This document shows positions 10,974-20,949 of a stretch of 64,000 nucleotides of DNA, piece by piece. Source of the DNA: Cycas panzhihuaensis (Eukaryota; Cycadophyta); contig CM041465.1 of NCBI GenBank assembly GCA_023213395.1, positions 157,797,741 through 157,861,740 of the forward strand, in the 5' to 3' direction. The first letter of the stretch is position 1; each line of letters starts with the position of its first letter. The notes below the pieces were generated by a model. It searched no databases. It worked only from the letters and a program-made list of their open reading frames with translations, and was not told the DNA's origin. Both the position numbers and the translations under genes were made by a program.

Positions 10974-13490
10974 ATGGAGAACACAACACCCACTCCTAAG
11001 TGATCTTTTAGGCTTCAAGGCACCGAATCTTCAAGTTCAACCTTCATATTTTGATCAAGAAGTTTTATCCTCTTATGTTAAATATTTAGAACAACGTATT
11101 CATAACACTTATGTTTACCCTCCCAAAGATTTGACTCAGTTATATGAAATCCCAATGGAGTAGGGTTATCCTGAATCATCTCAATTTTATGGTGATTCTT
11201 CTTTTGTAGATCCTTATTTTACACAAGAAGAACTACTCACTATTTAAACACATTCATCATACCTTGAACTGGTTCTTACTAGGATTCTTACTCCACTTCA
11301 CATACCTGTTTATCAAGATCCGTTCTACCCAAAGACTCATACCATGACATCCTTTCCATAACATTGTTAATTTAATCCTTTGTGCGAGGAGTATGAGTCA
11401 ATTCATGTTGAGCCTTCAATCATGCTTGATGCTATTCGATCTCCCATACCTTCTCACCTTCCTTCACCAAGACCTTCGTTAAAACTTTATTCTTCTCCTT
11501 TAAAGAAGGTAGAAGATCATAAGTTGACCCAATCCCAACCTTGTCACTCTCCTTTTAGGTTGCAAGTTCAGACTCATTCTCCCCATGCCATATTGTCTAC
11601 ACATGATGGTACTACTACTATTTATATTCATGGTAACCTTAATCCCTCTCACATTCCTAATTCAAGTCAAGTGGTCTTACCTTCATCAAGTTTATGACCT
11701 ATATGTTCTTATATCACTAGGGTTGTCCCCTCTCATCCTGTTTCCTCCACCACTTAATGACCACTTTACACATTGTATACTATTTTATCATAAGGCATTA
11801 GACCTCGTGCACCTTCTCCTAGAGTGTCTAATGTGGCCCCTTCTTCTCAACACATTTCCTATACTTATTCTGTTCATCATCATACTTCAATTACTCAATC
11901 TCAAATCTTGGGAATTGCCAACCCTACTTCTTCATCATGTATTCCTAGACCCACTTCACAACTAACCTCTTTTCCTTCATTTAATCCCACCCTTCCATAA
12001 TATCCCATGCCTCAAACCAACTCTATGGTTAACCTTGCAGCTTGGTTTAACCCTTTATCTACTTTTCCATCCCATCCCATTCCCCAACAACAACTACAAT
12101 AACTTGTTCCTTCATCTATTCCACATCCATCATCCTTGCCTTAACCCCCTACTACATTGAGGCCAAGGAGACCCTTTCTTGACTATATGAAATCACCATT
12201 CTCGCATGAGGTCCTTTTATCTCCTATGCCTCCATTCCTTCCTAAGTTACTTAAATTCTCAGGTGACTCTTCTCAAGATCCTACTTCCCATATACATGCA
12301 TTCACAGTTATAAAGATTTCATGCAGCATGATTATATCATGATGTGTTTGTTCCCTAAATCACTTCAAGATAATGCCTTAAAGTAGTTTTATCGACTTCC
12401 TTCAACCTTAATCCTCTCATTCTAATAATTAGTTGATTCTTTTATCAACTATTTTGATGTAGCGAGACCATTTAGACAAAACCACGATGAGACCTCTAAA
12501 GATTTTGTGAGAGGGTTTCAAGACTAGATGCATGCTTTCCATTCATGTCTTAATCCTGGTCTTCTATTCAATCTGTTTACTAATGCTTTATGGCCACATA
12601 TATACCTTAAAGTTTTAAAACTTGGCCCTCAAATGTATGAAGAAGCCATTCATCATTGCTTAGCTTTGGAAACATTTGAAATTCAGACAGGTATTAAGAA
12701 GGTTAGAAAACTTGTTCCTTCCAAAGAAACTATTCAAACAACAAATGTTTCCCATCTCGAACCTACCTACGATCACCTAACTTCTTCTATCAGATTGTTG
12801 GAGCGTGAGATCAATACTAAATTACATGTTGATGGTCCTTCTTAGAGTCAACCCTCACAGGAAATAAAAGTGATCTATCTTACTGAAGGAAAGAAGAAAC
12901 AAGATCCTCCTCCACCTCTTCCTTCCTTTAGAAAGACAAAATAGTGCTTATATCATCAAACTGATACTCATGACAAAAGTGAGTGTCGTATGGTTTAGAA
13001 TATCATCTAAAATATGAATGTTCAATCAAATTGCTCCTCCAAGTCATCTTAAGATCAAATGATCGATAAGGTTCCTTTGCCTCAACACAATAAGAAAGTA
13101 AATAAAGATGATAAATGTAAGAAAAAACAAGTCCAAGATGATGAAGGTGAACCTTCAGGTTCTAATTCATTGAAGAAGACTACCATTCCTCTGAATCCTT
13201 CAATAAAATAAACTAGTAATCAAGGTCACCCACATCCTAAAGGTGGTGACATTAAGAGAATGATAAATATGGTGGAGAAAACAAAGATTTTAGGTCCATC
13301 TAAATCACCCGATGATTTGATGACAAGGAATCTTGACTCTTTACCTCTAGTACCCCCATGTCCCATCAGGTTTAGGTCCATTCCCTACAATATAAATGAT
13401 AGATCATTCTCTTTGGTTGACGAGTTAAAGACAATTCTAGCAGGTATTTCAATTATTGATTTACTGAAGTATTGTCCTAAGTAATGTTAG
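10974..13490 (+). pseudogene. Tat-B gag
   Basis: The start ATG at 10974 gives MENTTPTPK, colinear with the Tat-A start. The frame then shifts and stops repeatedly. The N-terminal third (to about 12150) is rich in Pro, Ser, Gln and His. The capsid region follows with RPRRPFLDY, LLKFSGDSSQDPTSHIHAF (about 12245-12305), HPIYLKV-like and LKLGPQMYEEAIHHCLALE (12610-12670), and FEIQTGIKKVRKL. The C-terminal linker at 13260-13484 has LDSLPLVPPCPIRFRSIP and SLVDELKTI. No clear zinc knuckle is seen, although CLYHQTDTH-like residues near 12945-12970 could be a relic. Confidence 0.82.
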
Positions 13491-13499
13491 CTCTTATTT

Positions 13500-13990
13500 G
13501 ATGTATTGGGAGTTCCTGCCTTAGTCTCTTCATCTGCTTCTATACTTTCTTTTGAACTGGCTACCTTGTCTAGTCATTCTACTCATGCACCAAGCGATAT
13601 ACCTCCATTTTATATTGAGATTATAAAGGATGACATTAATATTGAGCATGTTATTATTGATGAGAGATCATCCATTAACATAATCCCTCTTCGCCTTATT
13701 GAGGATTTAGAGATTTTGGTTTTTGATCCATGTGAGTGGATTTGTCATGGATATGATAAAAATCACAAAATACCTCTAGGGTAAGTCACTCTCCCTCTTA
13801 CTTTGGAAGAAAAGACAGTCCTCACTGAGTTAATTATCATTGATCTTAACTTGGAGTATAACATTCTTTTGGGTAGACCATGGATTACCTAAATATCTGC
13901 TATTTGTTCCTCCCTCTTTAGTGAACTTAAGTTCATCCATGAGGGACAGTTAAAAATTATGAAGCGAAAACTGAAGTCAATTAAATAGTA
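13500..13990 (+). pseudogene. Tat-B retroviral-type aspartic protease
   Basis: It matured the polyprotein. The frame runs IPPFYIEIIKDDINIEHVII, then DERSSINIIPLRLIEDL, where Tat proteases have DGGSS: the catalytic Asp is kept but both Gly are changed. It continues with WICHGYD and, after a stop, LNLEYNILLGRPWIT, the conserved C-terminal protease block. The changed glycines and stops imply it is dead. Confidence 0.85.
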
Positions 13991-14099
13991 AGTCCCTCTT
14001 ATTAAGACTCTTTCTGAACCTAGTAAATCATAAAACTATTCAGAGTACTTCTTTTAATCACTTGGTACTTTACCGTTGAAACTCCCTCTACTCATATAG

Positions 14100-15280
14100 A
14101 AGTAAAGGATGTGGATTTAGTTGAGATTCTTCCTTTTTCATTAGGTTCCTCATCTGTTCCTTGTACTTTAGGTATGACTAATCAACCTTCGGTTTCCTCT
14201 TTTTCTCGTAGTGAAGAAGTAAATTTGTATTCTATCAAATCTTATGGGGAATCATCTATAAATGGAGTTATTGATGTAAATGCTCCTTTATCTATTCAAA
14301 CCTACTTTTCATAGGTTTTGTGTTTGCCCTTGGGGGAAAGTGCTTTGGTTCCTTCCATTACCAATCTTTCGTCAAGTTCTCATTCAACTTTAGTCTCACG
14401 TAATTTGCATGTTGATGCTTTGCCTCTATTTTCTTGATCTCCTCTTTTTACTACGTGGTTATTAAATAAACACAAGAAGAAGATGTTGTTGCATCAACAA
14501 CCAGACTTAGAATTAGGTGACAAGAATATTGATTCACTTAATACACTATAAAGTAATCGAAATTCTCCCATTAGAGTATGGAAAGTGAACTTAGTATCTA
14601 TTATTTCTTTTCCTTTCCATCCTTTTGTGGATTCTTCCCCATCATCTCTCGTTCTGATGTCTTTGTCTAATCGAGAACGTCATTGGTATCATCAAGAATT
14701 TAATCAAATCTTTACTTTGACTTGGGAGTTCATTGATAGGCCTATCATTTTTTCTCATGTTTCTTCAATCATCAAGTTTGTTCTTACTTGTCATAACTCT
14801 TTGGTTAATTCTTCTTTATGTTTTAGGCCTCTTTCTTTATCTACTAATTTATTGAGAATCTTCTCCTCGTCGATCTCTTCCACCTTGATCATTCTAAGAA
14901 TGACGAGACAATTTTAGAGCATCTAGCAGGGTCATCTTTTGGTCTTTCTAATCGACATCATAGGGTGGGCTTTTCTAAAGTAATACAACCCAATTCACCA
15001 TTATTTGATCATTCCCAACCTCAGGAGTCAGTTTTCTTAATAGAACCTGCCTCTCCTCATTTTAAAGAGGGAAATATGATGCTTATGGAGTAGACCATTG
15101 ATGTAGACCTATAGATGGGGGAAACCCCTAAGATTATCAAATTGGGAGTTAGTTTTACTCTCTAAGAGATTGCTTAGTTTAAAGATCTCTTTCACAAATT
15201 TCACTTGGTCTTTGCTTGGGATTATAAAGATATGGATGCCTTTGATTCCCAAGTCGTTGAGCATAATATACCTCTACAAT
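14100..15280 (+). pseudogene. Tat-B linker and RT-leader remnant
   Basis: The 14585-15115 part is colinear with 1649-2050 (minus) of Tat-A: FNQIFTLTWEFIDRPI, CFRPLSLSTNLLR and, after frameshifts, the 'MEQTIDVDLEM'-equivalent near 15090. Just before 15280 it reads YKDMDAFDSQVVEHNIPLQ, the block that precedes RT in Tat elements. The RT motifs found in Tat-A (NFHDINEACPKD, YLDN and so on) do not follow, so RT has been deleted or replaced. Confidence 0.7.
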
Positions 15281-15584
15281 GAGGATAAACTATAGCTCTG
15301 AATCTTTCTTCTTACCTAATGAGTTGAAACTATGGGTAATTTCTCTTTTTGGTCCCTTCTTGTCTTTTATTGAGTTATATTTTACTTTCATCAAAGGACT
15401 TACTTATAAGTCTTTTTCTCTTTCTAACATTTGTTTTGATTGTAGGTGCTCTACTATGAGGTTTTCATCTTTTTTTTCTTTTGAGTTCCATACTCAAGAG
15501 AGAATTTAGGCCCCCAGCTTTATCATCTATTTTCATCCTTGAAAGAGAGACATTTCTGTCGCTTTAGATACTTTGCCATTAGTT
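15281..15584. other. T-rich unassigned segment of Tat-B before the LINE
   Basis: No RT, RNase H or integrase motif is visible in any frame. Open frames here are hydrophobic products of T-rich sequence. Ogre elements carry an intron between protease and RT, and this could be related, but nothing here proves it. Confidence 0.35.
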
Positions 15585-15844
15585 GATATCATACTTCCAC
15601 TTTTTTTTTTTGATATGGTAAAAAATAGAATTATAGGGGTTTTATCTGGATCCCCAAAACCTGTACATCACATCACAAGGCAAAACAGATCTGACCATGA
15701 CAGGCCCATGGTCTAGCCCAATAACTATCTCCTATACACCTGAATAAGCCTCACCAATATGAGCTTCACACCTGACCGGGCCTCGAACTCCTCCGGATAG
15801 TCCCCTTCCAAACCCTAGTACTCTTATTTTCCACTTACCAATTA

Positions 15845-16225
15845 GCCAACCAATCTACCGCCATATTCCCTTCCCTAAACATATGTTGGATCTGAACATC
15901 AACTTTGGATCTTAAGATGTCCTGGGCATCCCTGAAAATATCCTCATTGTTCCAACCAGAACCGCTTCCCTTTCAAGCATTTAATGACATACATGGAATC
16001 CCTTCTATGGACACCTTGGACACCTTCCTTGTCCAAAAGAGTAATCGCTCTCATCATAGCCCTCACCTCAACTTTCTGGTTCGTTTGGATTCCCATGTAC
16101 TCCGCAAAGGCCCATCTCAAATTACCATTGTGATCCCTAAGGCACCTCCACCACCCGCCTCCCGGGTTTCCTTTGGCCGCTCCATCAAAGTTCACCTTTT
16201 CCCACGATGATCCGGAGGATGCCAT
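15845..16225 (-). pseudogene. LINE C-terminal RNase H
   Basis: It reads VNFDGAAKGNPGGG (first catalytic Asp), then KVEVRAMMRAI with the catalytic Glu, then RRDSMYVIKCL with the second Asp, and, beyond a short frame break, MFREGNMAVDWLANW, the C-terminal His-to-Asp region. This is the plant-type RNase H found at the end of many plant LINE ORF2 proteins. The catalytic residues look present, but the surrounding ORF is interrupted. Confidence 0.88.
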
Positions 16226-16439
16226 TTAACATCCTCATTCTCTCCCTGGTTCCCCTCAGGAACAATACCCCATTCTTCCAACAGACCTACTTCCCCGATG
16301 GAATCCTCGTCCCCTTTAGGCACCACCAAAGATTTCTAAAATGCCTTTTCTTATCTCCTGTAGGGACCCGCCATCCTTCTCTCTTCCTCAAAGATCCTCC
16401 TATTTCGTTCTTTCCGATGTACCAAGAGACAACCTAGAA

Positions 16440-17497
16440 TATCATCCTCCACATACTTTTAAGGGTTTTACTTCTAAAGGGAGAGGTCCAAGCTTTCCAC
16501 TGATCAGAAAGGGACTTAGAGGAGACCCAGACAACCCCACCGCCAAGAAATTACTCTATATGCCCACCGAGAAGGGGCAATGGATATTGAGATGATCCAG
16601 GGTTTCAACATCCCTCTTGCAGAGCACACATCTATTAGCCATTTGAAAGCCCCTCTTTGAAAGATTATCCAGGGTAAGTAATTTGTTACAAGGCACGACC
16701 ACCGAGCGGTATTTTTGGGAGAATTCCTAACTTCCAAACCTCCGCTAACAAATCATTCCTGACCCAACCTTCCTTGCTAAGCCTGAGATTGTAACCTTCT
16801 TTGACCGAGTACGAGCCCGACACCGAGGCCGACTGCACCACTTATCGTGCCCAGCCTTTCGGAATGTTCTGATTCCCTAATATCTCCCTAACCCTTTGAA
16901 TCCCGTCCTCAAAGCTGGTCAAATCCTCAAAGGATCTCCATCTCCTATCCCTGCCTTGCCCTACCCAGTAATCTTTAACCAACGCACCATAGCGGGATAC
17001 GCATACCCTCCGCAATTCACCGATGTTAGGAAGCTCCTCTAATTTGGAATGCCCGCACCATCTATCCTCCTGCAATTTTATGCTATCTCCATCCCCAACT
17101 TCCATCTCACTCCTTCGCGCAGGAGAGACCTAGCTGACCTAATGGCCCTCCAGATCGGGGACCCCTCCAGGCATTGCCCCTCTTCCAACAAAAAATGGTT
17201 GTCCCCCATATACTTCCTAGCCAGAATTCTCCCCCAAACCGCATCAGTTTCTTTGGTGAGTCTCCACCCCATCTTTGCCAAAAGAGCTTCATTGAAGAAG
17301 CCCAATCTTCTGACGCTGAGGCCCCCCGCCCACTTGGGTTTGCAGACCCTCTCCCATGACACTAGATGGAATCTTCTTTTTTCTTCAGATCCTGACCAAA
17401 GAAATCTCTTCATGATCCCCTCCAAAGTGAAAATAACCTTGCTTGGCATCTTAAAAACTGTCATCTGATAAACTGGGATACTCTGCAGGGAAGCCAC
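16440..17497 (-). pseudogene. LINE post-RT region with zinc-binding (zf-RVT-like) motif
   Basis: It starts with FLWSGSEEKRRFHLVSWERV (about 17330-17400) and KPKWAGGLSVRRL, typical of plant LINE thumb and C-terminal sequences. Next is DGDSIKLQEDRWCG (about 17050-17100), then LLTLDNLSKRGFQMANRCVL with the following CKRDVETLDH (16600-16690), a Cys-x2-Cys plus downstream His pattern matching zf-RVT. Frames change between the pieces. Confidence 0.82.
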
Positions 17498-17518
17498 TAC
17501 AAGTTGAATTTTCCTTGC

Positions 17519-18875
17519 CTAACTGAGAAGAGCCCCTTTCCACCCCGCCATCTTCTTATTGAATCTACTCACACCAAGGCCCCACAAAGGTCCCATCTTA
17601 CCCACAAATAAAGGCATACCGAGATAAGAGCCAGGGAGGGCGCCCCTAGCCATCGCCAAAATCCTGCTTATTCTTCTCTGCTGCCCCTTCGAGGTATTAA
17701 TAAAGAAAGCTGAGCTTTTATCCAGGTTGATTTTCTGATTTGTAGCCTTTTCATAAGCCTGAAGGCCCAATTTTAGAGCCCTGGCCTCCTCCAAGGAGGC
17801 CCTGCACAGAAAAATGTTGTCATCGACAAACTGATGGAGCACAATATTATCCAGGTTGGAGGTGGCTTTCAGACCCTTAAGCCTTCCCACCCTTTGAGCC
17901 TCCAGAGTAGCCCTGCCTAACAACTCGGCCATGATGATGAAAAGAAAAGGGGAGAGGGGATCACCTTGCCTCAACCCCCTAGACCCACAAAAAAAGGGTG
18001 TCGACCTGCCATTAATCAGCACCGAAAAGGAAACATTAGATACACAACATTTCATCCAATCTCTCCACACCTCCCCGAATCCAAACGCCTCGAGGTAATC
18101 TAGTAGACAATCCCATGCCACTCTGTCATAGGCTTTTGACATATCTGTTTTAATTATCATTCCCGCCTCCTTACGATGGAGCGTCGAATGTAGGGTTTCG
18201 TGGACAATTACGATACCGTCCGAAATTTGTCCGCCTTTTCACAAAGCCATCTTGGTTAGGAGAAATAACCCCAGAACGTCTCCTCACCGATTTGCAAGCA
18301 CTTTAGACGATTCTTGTACTTTACATTACATAGGCTTATAGGTCTAAAGTCTTCCATGACTTCCACCCCCTCTCTCTTCGGGATCAATGCCAGAAAAGTG
18401 GCCTGCCATTCCTTGGTGTGTGCTTTGGAGCGTAATTCATTAAGAGCCAACATCAGGTCCCCCTTGATTATCTCCCAGAACTCTTGGAAGAAGCCTGGAG
18501 GGAAACCGTCCGGCCCAGGCGCCTTATCCCTCCCCATCTTGCACATGCCTTCTCCACCTCCTCCAGAGTAAAAGGGCGTCAATTTTTATTAAGGTCCTCC
18601 AAATCACGCCGGATAAGTCGAAGAAGAGCTGCCCTAAGGGCAGGGTCCTGGCACCCTGGCTCTGTGAAAAGATCCTTGAAATATTCCATCGCAATACCTC
18701 CAATCTGGTCCTCGGCTTCACACAACTCCCCACTCCTGCCACGGATTTTAGTGATCCTATTATGAGTCCTATGTCTCATCGTAGATAAGTGAAAAAACTT
18801 GGTGTTTCTATCCCCCTCCCTCAACCACTGCTCTCTGGATTTCTGTTTCCAAAAGATCTCCTCCCTCTCCAACAC
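17519..18875 (-). pseudogene. LINE reverse transcriptase
   Basis: The N-terminal part at 18579-18875 reads FWKQKSREQWLREGDRNTKF, the standard region between endonuclease and RT. Next, 18256-18582 has KAPGPDGFPPGFFQEFW and FRPISLCNVKYK. The main block at 17519-18160 contains KTDMSKAYDRVAWDCL, RGLRQGDPLSPFLFI, the active-site box FVDD (usually FADD), and KINLDKSSAFF. The segments lie in different frames, with a damaged join near 18170-18290, so no continuous protein is possible. The motif order and FxDD box identify a non-LTR RT. Confidence 0.93.
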
Positions 18876-18962
18876 CTCCTCGAGTTTCCTGGAAGTGAAA
18901 AGTTCCTTAGAGCCCAGATCCTGGGTTCTGCCTTCGGTCTGGATCCGATATCATACTTCCAC

Positions 18963-19590
18963 TTGCTAGTCCTATATCTTGAGGATTCTGTCTTGGTCAT
19001 TTATCACCTATTATTTTCTTTTGATTGCTTTTATTATCCTTAGTTTACTCTATTTATCTTTTGAAGTGGATACTCATTTTGTTACCTTCCCTTTACGTTT
19101 GGAGACATCTTGATTTTGATTTCCTTTCTTTTTCTACAGTTCAATCCTTAAAGAGATTAGTCTCTTTTATCTTAGATTCTATTTAAAAGAATAAATCTTT
19201 ATTATGTTGAGTAAAAGAACTTCATAATTGGATGATTATGATTCCCTTCTTGTTAAAAAAAAAAAAAAGAGTGAAAAAATCAATTTAAAAAAAAAAAGAG
19301 AAAGTAAAAAAAAAAGGAAGGTAAAAGTAAAAGAAAGTAAATTATTATCATCCTCTTATAATCTGGGGCAAGTTGCATGATGGCTTCGTTCCCACCTATC
19401 CATCTGTAGGTTAGGTTCATTTGGGTGAGTCATTTAGGATTTTCAGATCTGGTTGCTTGGGTCCATTATGGCCTCAGTTATGATTGAACCCTATTTGATA
19501 CCTTTTGTTCTTATTGATCATAATCATCCAAAATATAATTCCTCTTTTCCTTCAACATGGTCAAAATTAATTTCATTTAGTAGCGTCTCC
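18963..19590. other. Tat-B segment between the LINE and the archaeal-type RNase H
   Basis: T-rich, with A-rich runs near 19254-19316. No RT or integrase motif is found. It continues the sequence seen before 15584 after removal of the LINE and one copy of its duplication. Confidence 0.4.
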
Positions 19591-19597
19591 TTACTGA

Positions 19598-20065
19598 TTG
19601 ATTCTTGTACCTTTATTTATTGATCACATCGTCTCCAAATTTTGGTCCTATTTTTCCATGACATTGAGTATATTCACTAATGGAGATAGTAGAGGTAACC
19701 TAGGACTATCTGCTTCTACTTGGGTGATTTATGACCAATTAGGAAGTCCTCTCCTCTCTACTGGATTATTTATACCTAGGGCAATTAATAATGAAGCTGA
19801 GCATTTTACTATTATAGGATCTTTATTTGATATTTCTCACTTTTACCTTGGACCCATTATTATATATTCTAATTCTTAGGTTATAGTCTATGAGTTAGTT
19901 GGGATGTATCAGGTGCACTTTCCATGATTCCTCCTTAACCATTAGGCTTTATCATTATTGTCATTATTTTCATTAATTATCATCCAGTATATCCCTTATT
20001 CTCTTAATATTAAAGCTAACACTCTTGTTTCCTCTATCTTGGATGATAACTTTGGTTGACTTTTA
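19598..20065 (+). pseudogene. Tat-B archaeal-type RNase H (second RNase H of Tat elements)
   Basis: The frame at 19598-19879 reads IFTNGDSRGNLGLSASTWVI (first Asp at the NGDS position), then IPRAINNEAEHFTIIGSL with the diagnostic NNEAE glutamate, then IIYSNS and a stop, where DSQ is expected. The third catalytic Asp is therefore lost. After the stop come YELVGMYQVHF and, in another frame, IQYIPYSLNIKANTLVS, matching the family's C-terminal block. This extra RNase H is a marker of the Tat lineage. Confidence 0.85.
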
Positions 20066-20940
20066 CCTTCTAGCTGGGGGTACCTTACTCTAGAACGAGT
20101 ATAAACTACCACTCCATAAAGAGTATAAACTATTGGTTTGAGAAGATAAATATTTAAGTAGTCTAAAAATTAAGATGATAGGTGGAAGAGTGAAATGAAG
20201 TATTTAAAAGGGATAGACCCACGTGGAAATCGGAGAATCTTGGTAGAGGCAAGATCCTAAAAACTTCTTATCCTTAGAAGGAGCCAACGAGGAATCCAGT
20301 GTACTCAGACGACTAGTTGTTTATCAAGTAAGATTAGGTTTTCATTTGGTAAATAACACATTTTCTTCATGATATATTATATGGATGTGGATTTTATTCT
20401 ATATTTATATAATCTATTAGGAGTATAATGTGAGTGTCTTTCAAGAGATTTATATTATTCCATTTTCTACTTTTATAAACCTATTACTGTTTGTTTTAGA
20501 TGGTTTTATGTTCATAGAAATAGAATAAGTGAACCTTTCATTTATTCCCTTTTATCTTTTGTTTATTTTCTATTCTTCACCTTTTCTTGTAATATTTTCC
20601 TTTTTTAGAACCACCTCACCCCAGAATGAGTATAAACTACATACTAAAACATAAATATTAAAAAATATAAAACTATAAAAAATAAAAAAAAAATAAAAAA
20701 GAGAAAAATCTTAAAATTACTATATGTTTCTTTGGACTATCATATTGATGATTATATCTCATACTTAATTTTAAAAAAGGAAATAAGGGGGAAAAGGTTT
20801 AGAGTCAATCATCCATGACATAAGTTTTGAACAAAAAATAATCAATATATATGTACATAAAAAGATATGGTACATCCATCACTCATGTGACTCATGATAC
20901 ATAGTTGAGCCTTATAAAGTACTTCTCACTTCCCTCTTAT
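20066..20940. other. Tat-B 3' spacer with a repeated short motif
   Basis: Non-coding. The motif GAACGAGTATAAACTAC occurs at about 20091, and a variant GAATGAGTATAAACTAC at about 20626. A third partial copy (AGAGTATAAACTA) lies near 20120. No ORF is recognised. Confidence 0.5.
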
Positions 20941-20949
20941 CTCCTTATA

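Larger units (their letters stand above)
15601..18946 (-). mobile_element. 5'-truncated plant LINE (L1-like, RNase H-bearing), nested in Tat-B
   Basis: On the minus strand it runs from a truncated 5' end at 18946 to a poly(A) tail seen as T's from 15601. The flanks are identical for at least 16 bp: GATATCATACTTCCAC at 15585-15600 and 18947-18962. That is the target-site duplication expected of target-primed reverse transcription. It encodes RT, a zinc-binding zf-RVT-type region and a C-terminal RNase H in LINE order, broken by several frameshifts. The endonuclease and ORF1 are missing. It is visibly more GC-rich and less riddled with stops than its host, which suggests a later insertion. Confidence 0.93.

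Noticed and set aside
16207-18765. Several plus-strand ORFs of 60-140 codons over the LINE
   Set aside because: All are antisense to recognisable LINE RT, zinc-binding and RNase H frames; they are long only because the LINE is GC-richer.
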